Positions 7,409 to 14,181 of a stretch of DNA of 23,692 bases are shown piece after piece (positions within the stretch are counted from its first letter, which is position 1; each line of letters begins with the position of its first letter). The DNA lies in IMG/VR virus record IMGVR_UViG_3300024343_000117, positions 1 to 23,692 of that record; one strand, written 5' to 3'. This DNA comes from a virus. A program made the position numbers and the translations under genes. The notes under the pieces were generated by a model. The model made no database searches. It was not told the DNA's origin and worked only from the letters and a program-made list of their open reading frames with translations.

Positions 7409-8602
7409 CTAGTTCTTCTTCTTGTTGTTGCTAACTTTCTCAGAAAGTTCATACAATCTCTCTAATTGAAATGTTTGAAGTGCACCTCCACCATTGCCAT
7501 CAGATCCTCCTGATACAATTCTAGGAAATACAATTCCACTTGGGCCAGCTAATGCTTTCATTACTCCAATCCTAGTGTCTCTTTCAATTTGAGCTTTCTC
7601 TAATGGAGATAATCCAGCTTGAACCTTAAGTTTATCACCTTCAGCTTCACCTTTCTTTAAAGCTAATATTGCTGCTGCATTTAACTTATCTCTTTTAAGA
7701 TTTTGTTCTGCTACTGCTGCTTCTTTTTCTGCTCTAATAACTGCTTGAAGTTTAGATGATTCCTCTCTAGCTTTAGTTTCAGCAATTAACTTCTCACCTT
7801 TAGCTTTTTCTGTTAAAGCTTCTTGTTGAGCTGTTATTAATTGTTGTTTAGCTGTAGCTTCATCAGATGCTGCATCAATCTTAGATTTTAATTTCTCATA
7901 AATTCTTGCATCGTATTCAACAAAATCAATTGAACTAAATGAAGCAATCATACCATAAGTTTGAATGTCTGATTGAGTTCTTAAGAAATCTCCATTATCA
8001 TCAGTCTTTTCTTGAACTTTAATGTAAGTCTTTTCTGTACCATCTTCTAGTTTCCTAGTTTTAGTTTCAGTGACTAACAATACTTGCCCTCTACGTAACT
8101 GATCTTGAAAGTATTCCTTTAATTGAGACTGTCCACCACTATAATGAGCTTCAGAAGATAATCTCTGAGTGCTATAATTCATGGTTTCTTTTTGATACTG
8201 CAATAAGGTAGTTTTCATTAAATTATCAATACTATTATATGTAGTATGTAATTCAGTCATTTCAGTACTTTTGTTAGGTAAATCCCACTTAACAGTGTGT
8301 CCAACCATAGCTTGATCACCTTCACTAAATGTGGCAGTGTGCTCAGATGTCCAGTAATCAGCCTCTTCAGACCTTTTTGCTTTAGGACCTACTTGGATAG
8401 TTACATTGTTTGGGTAAGTTGTTACCTTTGATCTGATACCAGCATAGTAAAATCCTGGATCAAACTTAACACTCAAATCTCCTCCAAATGTCTGTATAAC
8501 CTGTCTGTTACCAGCATCATTAATTGCAAATGGATTCAATGCAAATGCTACAATTAATAGCAATCCTACGATCATGTAAATCTTAAACTTTTTGTTTTTC
8601 AT
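7409..8602 (-). CDS. SPFH/band-7 (prohibitin-like) membrane protein
   Basis: Membrane-anchored SPFH-domain protein of 397 residues. A single N-terminal membrane helix (residues about 8-24, IYMIVGLLLIVAFAL) is followed by an SPFH domain (about 30-225, beginning GNRQVIQTFGG..FDPGFYYAG). An Ala/Glu/Lys-rich coiled coil (about 245-330, with TAKQQLITAQQEALTEKAK) follows, then a Gly-rich region. In bacteria this family forms ring or cage oligomers that organise membranes and control FtsH-type proteases, so a phage copy could protect phage proteins or remodel the envelope (inference). It is monocistronic: a terminator lies downstream and 1 kb of structured RNA lies upstream. Confidence 0.88.
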   Translation of the reverse strand: MKNKKFKIYMIVGLLLIVAFALNPFAINDAGNRQVIQTFGGDLSVKFDPGFYYAGIRSKVTTYPNNVTIQVGPKAKRSEEADYWTSEHTATFSEGDQAMVGHTVKWDLPNKSTEMTELHTTYNSIDNLMKTTLLQYQKETMNYSTQRLSSEAHYSGGQSQLKEYFQDQLRRGQVLLVTETKTRKLEDGTEKTYIKVQEKTDDNGDFLRTQSDIQTYGMIASFSSIDFVEYDARIYEKLKSKIDAASDEATAKQQLITAQQEALTEKAKGEKLIAETKAREESSKLQAVIRAEKEAAVAEQNLKRDKLNAAAILALKKGEAEGDKLKVQAGLSPLEKAQIERDTRIGVMKALAGPSGIVFPRIVSGGSDGNGGGALQTFQLERLYELSEKVSNNKKKN

Positions 8603-8631
8603 TTTTTAATTATTTTTATAATATTAATATT

Positions 8632-8937
8632 TTAGCACCCTTTCCCATTATTGTATTCAACTCTATCCTTGATAGAGGCAATAATGAGGGTTGGGTCATG
8701 TTTCACTGTTATTATTACCCTCGACACGAGCACTATCTATCTGCTTGATAATAATAATAACAATGTTTTTCTGCTGAGAACTCATTTCTACTGCAAACGG
8801 TAGTTAGTTTGGCACTCTCATCCTTTCTCAAGGGACCAGTAAATCTAGCATTCCTGCCAGTATCTTTATATAAATAACAAAGAAGTTTTAACGCTTCCGA
8901 CAAATGTTATTTATACAGGTATTCAATGTTTAACCTT
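8632..8937 (-). ncRNA. structured RNA module, copy 1
   Basis: No ORF spans this stretch. It shares five motifs in the same order with copy 2: TAGCACCCT (8633), TGCTGAGAACTCATTT (8771-8786), TTTCTCAAGG (8824-8833), GTATCTTTAT (8860-8869) and TTCAATGTTTAACCTT (8922-8937). On the minus strand CCTTGAGAAAGG folds into a GAGA-tetraloop hairpin. Flanking long stems pair ATAAATAACA (near 8865) with TGTTATTTAT (near 8908), and CCCATTATTG with CAATAATG (8643-8688). No Rfam family is recognised. It ends just upstream of the SPFH gene and may also form that gene's leader. Confidence 0.65.
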
Positions 8938-8939
8938 AT

Positions 8940-9442
8940 TTAGCACCCTCTTTCTTATTAGATGTTTTCTGTTCTCGTTTATTTCAACGCTTGTGAATTT
9001 CACACTGTAATCTAATAAGAGTAGGGTCACGTAGTTAAGTCATTGACATAAAGATAGAATCAAATCTATCTCAGTTAAAAGGTTATACCTATCTCCCTTA
9101 ATCAAAACTACTTGCTGAGAACTCATTTGTGTTGTATAGAACCAATATTCTATTCTTGTATTTGACGGTATGCACTTTCTCAAGGTGTACAACACATCCA
9201 GGATTACTCCATTACTTACGTATTAATAGGTTACTGTATTAGCCTTCACCTATAATTACCATTTACCAAGTAGAACAATCTAATTTCTTTCTACACCTTA
9301 TTAGAGCCTCTTCACTCTTTCCTCAGTAACATCCTGTCAATTCAGGATTAGTATCTTTATGTAAATGTACGGGTCAAACCCTCTTTCATACAGCATTACC
9401 TGTTAATGGACTACATTTACAAAGGTTTCAATGTTTAACCTT
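8940..9442 (-). ncRNA. structured RNA module, copy 2 (with insertion)
   Basis: The same framework as copy 1: TAGCACCCT (8941-8949), TGCTGAGAACTCATTT (9113-9128), TTTCTCAAGG (9176-9185), GTATCTTTAT (9351-9360) and TTCAATGTTTAACCTT (9427-9442). Corresponding stems keep pairing with different bases: CTTATTAGAT near 8952 with ATCTAATAAG near 9012, and GTAAATGTA (9361) with TACATTTAC (9412). An extra ~190 bases between the last two stems hold a 25-base segment (9304-9328) that recurs at 15285-15309. Stems that pair in both copies despite sequence change suggest selection on RNA structure. Function unknown. Confidence 0.65.
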
Positions 9443-9524
9443 TATTTTTAGTGCTTAAATGCACAATTATGTCTCTGCTCCAGCCTATACAGTAGAAGCA
9501 TTGACATTTTGATTTATTATCCAT
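9435..9524 (-). CDS. possible Cys-rich micro-protein, 29 aa
   Basis: A 29-residue ORF starting at the ATG at 9524, which overlaps the stop of the 31-aa membrane ORF. It contains CQCFYC (Cys7, 9, 12), a compact metal-binding pattern, and a basic C-terminus. Its last bases run into the conserved edge of RNA module copy 2. Length is at the limit of credibility, and it could equally be chance coding within a structured RNA. Confidence 0.35.
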   Translation of the reverse strand: MDNKSKCQCFYCIGWSRDIIVHLSTKNKG

Positions 9525-9612
9525 TTATTATTATTCCATTAAATAAATTTGCAAACAGCAAATATAATATAACTATTGCTATAGCTAAAGTTATTGACTC
9601 TTTTTTTTCCAT
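9517..9612 (-). CDS. possible single-pass membrane micro-protein, 31 aa
   Basis: The ATG at 9612 starts a 31-residue peptide, MEKKES followed by a hydrophobic helix (TLAIAIVILYLLFANLF) and a short tail. It starts 18 bases after the stop of the DnaA-like gene and overlaps the next micro-ORF. Position and membrane character resemble other mini-proteins in the window, but no family is recognised. Confidence 0.45.
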   Translation of the reverse strand: MEKKESITLAIAIVILYLLFANLFNGIIING

Positions 9613-9630
9613 AATTAATGGTGTTAAATA

Positions 9631-10140
9631 TTAAATACCTTCACCACCAGTAAAGATGTAACTCCCAGAGCCAGCAACTTCCCTAGAAATAGCAATGTTT
9701 TTTTGACTTCTTGCTTCGACATGATTTCCTAATGCTTTTAAAAATTCTGCTTTAAAGAATAAGTACTTTGTACTATCCATTTCATTTATTTCCTCTTTGA
9801 ATCTTAATAGAAAATCTGTAACATTTGAATGCTCATCTCTACTATTATCAATTTCAAGTTTGATATCGTAATATCCGTCTTTAAATTTCCTGAAATCTAA
9901 TTGATTAAATAAATCTGCAAACTTGTTCTTTCCATGTAATACTGTAGCATGGTCTACTTTTGCTTGCCTTCCTATGGCTGTCAATGAATATCCTTCATCC
10001 AATCCTAATCTGTAGAAGACATATCTTGCCCACACATAACCAGTTTCTCTTGTTTTCTTTGATATATCATTGATCTTAAAATACTTACCTACTAAATCTT
10101 GTAGTGTTTTTAAGCTAAGTTCACTTCCTTTTTTACTCAT
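9631..10140 (-). CDS. stand-alone DnaA domain IV-like DNA-binding protein
   Basis: Residues 5-80 match the DnaA C-terminal helix-turn-helix domain that reads DnaA boxes: VGKYFKINDISKKTR, WARYVFYRLGLDE, YSLTAIGRQAKVDHATVLHGKNK. The signature loop DHATVLHG (63-70) corresponds to bacterial DHTTVLHA. No AAA+ ATPase domain is present; the remaining 90 residues are unrecognised and end in Gly-rich GSGSYIFTGGEG. Known domain function is sequence-specific DNA binding. In a phage this could mark the phage origin, compete with host DnaA, or regulate genes (inference). It overlaps the 124-aa gene by one base. Confidence 0.85.
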   Translation of the reverse strand: MSKKGSELSLKTLQDLVGKYFKINDISKKTRETGYVWARYVFYRLGLDEGYSLTAIGRQAKVDHATVLHGKNKFADLFNQLDFRKFKDGYYDIKLEIDNSRDEHSNVTDFLLRFKEEINEMDSTKYLFFKAEFLKALGNHVEARSQKNIAISREVAGSGSYIFTGGEGI

Positions 10141-10514
10141 TATTCTTCAAATTTAATTGTTCTTTTTTCTATTTTTTTTATTATCTTAAAATTTTCAAAG
10201 AAATCTCTTGGTGAATATCTACCTAAGTTCTTGACGGTGATTAAATTTCTATCCTCATCAACTTTCTCAATCTCTAATATTGTTGAATTTGGCAGTCTTA
10301 TATCTCCACTAGCTACTAAATCATTTTTTAAGACATACATTTGCTTTGAATCAACATTACTATTTGTACATAAATAACCTTTTTTAAGGTTAAGTACTAT
10401 ATCAGTTCTATTTTTACTGATCATTTCCATAAATGCTATTTCAGCTTCAATTCTTCTTACTCTTTCATTATGTTCATGAATTCTTTGAGCTCTTTTTCTG
10501 CCAGATTTAAGCAT
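10140..10514 (-). CDS. hypothetical basic protein, 124 aa
   Basis: No family recognised. Basic N-terminal helix (LKSGRKRAQRIHEHNERVRR), a helical acidic middle, and a beta-rich C-terminal half ending KRTIKFEE. I chose ATG 10514 (MLKSGRK) over a TTG two codons upstream: the ATG overlaps the stop of the 45-aa membrane ORF, the usual coupling here. Its last base is shared with the start of the DnaA-like gene, suggesting joint translation and possibly joint function in DNA binding. Confidence 0.75.
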   Translation of the reverse strand: MLKSGRKRAQRIHEHNERVRRIEAEIAFMEMISKNRTDIVLNLKKGYLCTNSNVDSKQMYVLKNDLVASGDIRLPNSTILEIEKVDEDRNLITVKNLGRYSPRDFFENFKIIKKIEKRTIKFEE

Positions 10515-10644
10515 TTGCAATATGATTTATCACAGTTGTAATTATGAAAACTGCAATAATTGCAGCTACAGCTATTGCTGATGACATTATTATAAATGTA
10601 GAAACACCTATTTTACTACTCGAGTAGTTTTTAAATTCTTTCAT
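10507..10644 (-). CDS. single-pass membrane micro-protein, 45 aa
   Basis: Starts at the ATG at 10644 and ends at TAA overlapping the next ATG. The sequence has a short polar N-terminus (KEFKNYSSSK) and one long hydrophobic helix (about residues 16-38, IIMSSAIAVAAIIAVFIITTV). No family. Clean coupling to the DnaA-like operon and a typical A-rich start context (AATAAAG..ATG region) support it as a gene. Confidence 0.6.
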   Translation of the reverse strand: MKEFKNYSSSKIGVSTFIIMSSAIAVAAIIAVFIITTVINHIANA

Positions 10645-10660
10645 TCTTTATCGTATTTTA

Positions 10661-10696
10661 TTATACTCCTACACCCAATTGGGAACAGGAGTATAA
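10661..10696 (-). repeat. 10-bp perfect intergenic hairpin
   Basis: TTATACTCCT (10661-10670) pairs with AGGAGTATAA (10687-10696), and the loop holds a second small palindrome (CCCAATTGGG). It lies between the 78-aa gene and the 45-aa membrane gene. No T-tract follows on the minus strand, so a classical terminator is not supported. RNA processing or mRNA stability is possible. Confidence 0.6.
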
Positions 10697-10707
10697 AAGA
10701 TTACTGC

Positions 10708-10944
10708 TTAATCACAAAGATATAATTTTGGTTTCCCTTCAACTATATAGTGCTTAAACAACTGATCAATATATACTTGATCAACTGGTTTTTTGTTGCT
10801 ATGTCTTGCTTTTTTGTATTTTTCAAGCTCATGCACTTGTACTAACACTAACTTATCACTGATTTCTAGTAATCTATTTACTTTATCAGGATAACTTATT
10901 TTATTATCTGGATTTACTATCCAATTTTGTGTTGATTTATTCAT
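10708..10944 (-). CDS. hypothetical protein, 78 aa
   Basis: No recognised family. The protein has a helical middle (KVNRLLEISDKLVLVQVHELEKYKKAR) and a basic KKP turn; it ends with YIVEGKPKLYLCD. There is no signal or membrane segment. It is bounded by a 23-base gap to the membrane gene upstream and by the hairpin at 10661-10696 downstream. Confidence 0.65.
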   Translation of the reverse strand: MNKSTQNWIVNPDNKISYPDKVNRLLEISDKLVLVQVHELEKYKKARHSNKKPVDQVYIDQLFKHYIVEGKPKLYLCD

Positions 10945-10967
10945 TTTGTGATGTTTTTAAATTAATA

Positions 10968-11168
10968 CTATTTGTTTACTGTGGTTGAACTCTTAATGAA
11001 TACATAGGATAACATCATCAATCCTATTGTTTGATAGAATGATATTGTTGGTAATCCAAATATTACAGGCATTAACCAATTCCATAACCACATTACTGGC
11101 AATGCTATAACTAAACTTATTAAAATTACTGATGCTGCTGCTAATGCTAGCTTTGCTATTACTTTCAT
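10968..11168 (-). CDS. small two-pass membrane protein, 66 aa
   Basis: Two hydrophobic helices (about residues 5-30 and 42-58) with a Trp-rich turn (MWLWNWLMPVIFG) between them. Sequence begins MKVIAKLALAAASVILIS and could be read as a signal anchor. No family. The ATG is preceded by an A-rich leader (AAAAAAAGTAAAAATG). Upstream lies the tRNA region. Confidence 0.65.
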   Translation of the reverse strand: MKVIAKLALAAASVILISLVIALPVMWLWNWLMPVIFGLPTISFYQTIGLMMLSYVFIKSSTTVNK

Positions 11169-11201
11169 TTTTACTTTTTTTTAAAGATTAATAATATTTT
11201 G

Positions 11202-11302
11202 AGAGGTAGATAGGATTTGAACCTATACAAAAACATTGACTAGTTATCTTTGTTTTTATCATTCCCAAACGGGAATATGCTTTACCAATTTGCTACTACC
11301 TC
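11202..11302 (-). tRNA. tRNA-like element, anticodon arm aberrant
   Basis: Read on the minus strand it has a perfect 7-bp acceptor stem (GAGGTAG with CTACCTC), TA at 8-9, a D-arm with TTGGT, and a canonical T-arm (ATAGG TTCAAAT CCTAT). The anticodon position is taken by a near-perfect hairpin, ATTCCC-GTTT-GGGAAT, with only a 4- to 6-base loop, and no normal 7-base anticodon loop can be drawn. A 30-base variable region follows with an AAAAAC/GTTTTT stem. It may be a decayed tRNA or a tRNA mimic recognised by RNase P or EF-Tu. I cannot assign an amino acid. Confidence 0.6.
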
Positions 11303-11400
11303 ATAACCCATCTATCCATCCATCTTATTAAACACTACTTAAATTTGATGTTGGAAATACAAGCTTTTCAGGCCAGTAATTTCAATGGGAGTGTATTTTG

Positions 11401-11472
11401 TTGACTTACAAGGACTCGAACCTTGAATACTGGCTCCAAAAGCCAGTGTGTTACCAATTACACCATAAGTCA
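11401..11472 (-). tRNA. tRNA-Gln (anticodon TTG)
   Basis: A complete cloverleaf on the minus strand: acceptor TGACTTA with TAAGTCA, D-arm GTGTAATTGGTAACAC, anticodon stem CTGGC/GCCAG with loop TTTTGGA (anticodon TTG reading CAA), and T-arm CAAGG TTCGAGT CCTTG. The U1-A72 pair and the anticodon fit glutamine. The encoded CCA is absent, as is usual in Bacteroidetes. A phage-borne tRNA-Gln would support translation of CAA codons, which suit the AT-rich genes. Confidence 0.92.
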
Positions 11473-11496
11473 TTTTGTAAGTTAGCTTTAATAAAA

Positions 11497-11649
11497 TTAA
11501 AGAGATAACTTAATCCCAAGTAATTTATCAACCCAAGCAACATAATTAACTCTATCAAAGAATTTTAAGTGTGTGCTTACATTGTACATTTCGTCTTTTG
11601 TTAATTCTTTGGTATTTTCAACCAATTCTTTTATTTCGTTTATCGTCAT
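11497..11649 (-). CDS. hypothetical protein, 50 aa
   Basis: An ORF from ATG 11649 with plausible protein character: MTINEIKELVENTKELTKDE forms an amphipathic helix, followed by FFDRVNYVAWVDKLLG. No family is recognised. It lies between tRNA-Gln and the 77-aa membrane gene on the same strand, preceded by an A-rich start context (AAATTAAAGAG). No overlap with either neighbour. Confidence 0.58.
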   Translation of the reverse strand: MTINEIKELVENTKELTKDEMYNVSTHLKFFDRVNYVAWVDKLLGIKLSL

Positions 11650-11729
11650 CTCTTTAATTTAAAAGTTTACTTCGTCAGCTAGCAAAGTATAAAATTCATT
11701 TCGTTCCTTAACGCATTTTATACAACACG

Positions 11730-11963
11730 TTAGGCGTAATAATTCCAAAGTTTAATACATCCTACAATAAATCCTATTACACCCCAAACTGTTGTCCATC
11801 CCCACCAAAGTAGTGCTAAATTACTACGCATAACATCGGTTAAAGTTAATTGCTCTTTAGTGTCTTTTTTACATTGTTGTATTAAAGCTAAAACCATTGT
11901 AACATCTATTCTGTCACTACCATTATTTAAGTATTTTCTAAGTATTTTTTCTAATTTATCCAT
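11730..11963 (-). CDS. small C-terminally anchored membrane protein, 77 aa
   Basis: The N-terminal 45 residues are helical and charged (DKLEKILRKYLNNGSDRI), followed by an aromatic membrane helix (about 48-72, LALLWWGWTTVWGVIGFIVGCIKLW) and a very short tail. That is a tail-anchored layout. No family. It lies between the 50-aa gene and the structured RNA stretch 12027-12400. Confidence 0.65.
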   Translation of the reverse strand: MDKLEKILRKYLNNGSDRIDVTMVLALIQQCKKDTKEQLTLTDVMRSNLALLWWGWTTVWGVIGFIVGCIKLWNYYA

Positions 11964-12026
11964 TTTTATTTATTAAGTTATTTTTTAATCTACGCAACTA
12001 ACCTTATTTGCGGTACGTTATAATTA

Positions 12027-12050
12027 ATAAAAATGCTCGTCTTTCCGAGC
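12027..12050 (-). terminator. intrinsic terminator of a structured RNA
   Basis: On the minus strand GCTCG-GAAAGA-CGAGC is followed by ATTTTTATTAATT. It would end RNA made across the gene-free stretch before the 77-aa membrane gene, so that gene needs its own promoter in the remaining 60 bases or readthrough. Confidence 0.6.
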
Positions 12051-12405
12051 TGTCACCTTGCAAAGCCCTGCCACCAATTTACAACCTAACTACCTATTTC
12101 GGCTAACGCAGTACTCGACACCTGCGGACTACAAGGGTTTGTGGATTCGAACCACTCTCTTCTTAAATACAATTGTAAATTTAAGGTTTATTGTTCATTA
12201 AAAAAATATTAAGTGGAGTATCCGGCTTTATATTCCAGACATCCAGATTTCACTCACTCGGTTTTATTATGTGATAGCTTCAACTCCACTCAATTCTTTG
12301 CTGTGTTGGTACACTTTAAGCCTTACGAGCAGCTACATTCTCGATAGGGAGTGTATTATTATAACAACTATTCCACTATTATAGATGTCATACAAATATT
12401 ATACT
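12050..12405 (-). ncRNA. gene-free stretch with one or two structured RNAs
   Basis: No protein gene fits here. On the minus strand an 8-bp stem AGTGGAGT/ACTCCACT (about 12212-12288) encloses a GC-richer loop and is followed by TTAATATTTTTTT, a terminator-like end near 12195. Further on, a T-arm-like hairpin, GTGG-TTCGAAT-CCAC (12141-12155), a CGCAG/CTGCG hairpin (about 12100-12126) and the terminator at 12027 suggest a second RNA. The T-arm has no matching acceptor stem. Part of it, GGGAGTGTATT (about 12350), recurs next to tRNA-Gln at 11389. Confidence 0.45.
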
Positions 12406-13020
12406 TTAATCATCTAATGATGTTACAAGTTCTTTATACCATCTATTACTGTTTTCACAAGCTTGAACTTCTTTTTTGTATTGTTTTTCATGATACTTGT
12501 AATCTTCATTCAAACGATTAAGTTTTCCAGCTCTAATTGAAAATGGGGTAAGTTCTTTTAGATCTCCAAGTAACTTCTTGAGTCTCTCAATTCTTTTAGT
12601 CTTATATTCAATATCAAAGTCAAAATTAATTGTTTGCACCAATTGATTAACCATGAAATCCTTAAATTCTTGATGTTTATCTGTTGGTGGATTAAAGTTT
12701 TTAGCATCTTCAAGAATCTTATCAATACCTTTCCTTTTTTCTATAGCTTTAGTAAGATTCTCTTCTTCAAATGCTATACTTTTTTCACTTGCTGCAACTT
12801 TTATAGCAATCAATTCAATATTGCTAGTTTGATTTAATTCAGCAACTCTTTCCTTTATTAGTTTCATCTGATTTGGATGATAATCTGAAGGCACGCTTGG
12901 CGTGTATTCTGTTGCTCCTTCTCTAAATTGAATTAAGAAAGCTTCACTGCATTTTAATGCAAATTCTTTGAAACTCTTTATGGTTCCATTAATTATTCCG
13001 TTTGTATATCCTGATGACAT
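12406..13020 (-). CDS. conserved phage protein with coiled coils, 204 aa
   Basis: The N-terminus (MSSGYTNGI..SFKEFALKCSEAFLIQFREG) matches a pattern I know from widespread phage hypothetical proteins (GYT.....F.DFALKCARAFGA). The N-terminal 40 residues may form a small domain; the rest is long amphipathic helix, with heptad-like stretches about 60-105 and 130-200, and so probably an elongated coiled coil. The function is not established. It has its own promoter candidate (13138-13165) and a leader containing a terminator hairpin. Confidence 0.75.
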   Translation of the reverse strand: MSSGYTNGIINGTIKSFKEFALKCSEAFLIQFREGATEYTPSVPSDYHPNQMKLIKERVAELNQTSNIELIAIKVAASEKSIAFEEENLTKAIEKRKGIDKILEDAKNFNPPTDKHQEFKDFMVNQLVQTINFDFDIEYKTKRIERLKKLLGDLKELTPFSIRAGKLNRLNEDYKYHEKQYKKEVQACENSNRWYKELVTSLDD

Positions 13021-13063
13021 AATAATTATTTTTTAAAGTTTATTTTGTTATGGATGTTATTAA

Positions 13064-13102
13064 ATAAAAAAGTGCCAGGAACATCTCACAAAACCTGGCA
13101 CT
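13064..13102 (-). terminator. intrinsic terminator in the leader of the 204-aa gene
   Basis: On the minus strand an 8-bp GC-rich stem, GTGCCAGG with CCTGGCAC, closes a ~16-base loop and is followed by TTTTTTATTTAATAAC. It lies between the 144-aa lipoprotein gene and the 204-aa gene. Because a promoter candidate sits just upstream, it may either end the lipoprotein transcript or act as an attenuator. Confidence 0.85.
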
Positions 13103-13137
13103 CAAACAAATCACTCCCTCACTATCATTGGGAAAAT

Positions 13138-13165
13138 CAAAATTAGTCAATTACATAGTCCACAA
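13138..13165 (-). promoter_or_regulatory. Bacteroidetes-type promoter candidate
   Basis: Reading the minus strand, TTG (13165-13163) is followed after 17 bases by TAATTTTG (13145-13138), a match to TTG-N17-23-TAnnTTTG. Transcription would start near 13131 and cross the terminator hairpin at 13064-13102 before reaching the 204-aa gene. Confidence 0.55.
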
Positions 13166-13190
13166 AGGTCTGACTTAATTATCTTGGATG

Positions 13191-13625
13191 TTAAATGCAA
13201 GAGTTTAGATTATATAAATCTAAGTCTGATGCAATCAATTCATCTGTAAATACTCCTTCAGAGAGTTCTACATCTCTGTATAATCTTTCATTGTTAAAAT
13301 AGAATGAAGTATAATAATGATCATCTGAATTCATAGATGATACTCTTATTCTTAATACTTCAGTATTACTCTCTACTATTTCAATATTCTGAACAGTAGA
13401 TATATCTATCAATGTGTAACATACTTCAGTTTCTGATATTGATCTTCCACTTGCTTGAACATATTCTCCTTCTTCATTAAACTTAAAATAGTTTAATGAT
13501 GATTCTACTTTCCAGCTTTCTTGAGCCGATAACTTGTCTAAAACATTTAGTTCTAGATCTGTGTTTTTTTCACAACAACTCATTATTGTTATGATAATAA
13601 TAAATAATGGTAATAACTTTTTCAT
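13191..13625 (-). CDS. lipoprotein, 144 aa
   Basis: An N-terminal signal for lipid modification: MKKLLPLFIIIITIMSC, with the lipobox IMSC placing the modified Cys at 17. The mature part is acidic, with beta-type patterns (YTLIDISTVQNIEIVESNTEVLRIRVSS, DDHYYTSFYFNNE). It is therefore secreted and anchored in a membrane. No enzyme motif is seen. Phage lipoproteins often block superinfection or modify the host surface, but that is inference. A second lipoprotein gene lies 27 bases upstream. Confidence 0.8.
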   Translation of the reverse strand: MKKLLPLFIIIITIMSCCEKNTDLELNVLDKLSAQESWKVESSLNYFKFNEEGEYVQASGRSISETEVCYTLIDISTVQNIEIVESNTEVLRIRVSSMNSDDHYYTSFYFNNERLYRDVELSEGVFTDELIASDLDLYNLNSCI

Positions 13626-13652
13626 TTTACTTGGTTTTAAATGTTCATTGAT

Positions 13653-13829
13653 TTAATCAAAGAGTCCATCATGTCCCGGGCTTATTAAACCTGGATTACT
13701 TGATGTATCCTCGATCTGTTTATTTTCTTCTTCTAATGTTGATATTAAATGATATGAATAATCATCTTCTTCTTCTACACATGATATAAATGCAAATGTA
13801 GATAATATTATTAGGAATATTTTTTTCAT
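13653..13829 (-). CDS. small surface-type lipoprotein, 58 aa
   Basis: Signal peptide MKKIFLIILSTFAFISC with lipobox FISC (Cys17). The mature protein starts C-VEEEDD, an acidic stretch right after Cys that fits the Bacteroidetes lipoprotein export signal for exposure on the cell surface. The remainder (about 35 residues) is Glu- and Ser-rich, then Pro/Gly-rich, and likely unstructured. It is directly upstream of the 144-aa lipoprotein gene and probably in the same transcript. Confidence 0.75.
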   Translation of the reverse strand: MKKIFLIILSTFAFISCVEEEDDYSYHLISTLEEENKQIEDTSSNPGLISPGHDGLFD

Positions 13830-13936
13830 TATTATTTAATTTTATTTATTTTTAATTAAATTTTACGCTACTAATCATACTCTCTAAAGTTGTAAACACA
13901 TTTAAAAACGTGTTACAACATTGCATATACATAATG

Positions 13937-14125
13937 CTAACTTTCGTCAGCATAAGCCACTACACTTTCTTCACAGTTAGGTACAATAAAACTATTTATA
14001 AGTTCTAAACTACCTGCAAGTTCATTTACATACTTCTCTAAAGCCTCTTCTTTTGTTTCAGCTTCTACTTCATATATAAAAGCAGTTGCTACTAATTCCG
14101 TTTCTTTAATCTTAAATTTTGCCAT
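13937..14125 (-). CDS. hypothetical protein, 62 aa
   Basis: Small beta-alpha protein: KFKIKETELVATAFIYEVEAETKEEALEKYVNELAG gives two strands and a helix. The phrase EVEAETKEEALEKY is common in small phage proteins of unknown function. No metal site or membrane segment. It starts at ATG 14125 and stands between the lipoprotein pair and the 77-aa gene. Confidence 0.7.
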   Translation of the reverse strand: MAKFKIKETELVATAFIYEVEAETKEEALEKYVNELAGSLELINSFIVPNCEESVVAYADES

Positions 14126-14181
14126 TTCGTTTTATATTTAATTTTCGTTTATTTTAATCGCACTATTCATATACCAATACG

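Noticed and set aside
8632-9442. CRISPR array or simple tandem repeat
   Set aside because: The repeated motifs are spaced unevenly, lie in different structural contexts, and there are no uniform spacers.
10661-10696. Hairpin as an intrinsic terminator
   Set aside because: The stem is perfect but no T-tract follows on the minus strand.
12141-12155. T-arm-like hairpin with TTCGAAT loop taken as a tRNA
   Set aside because: No acceptor stem or anticodon arm can be built around it; retained only as part of a structured RNA stretch.
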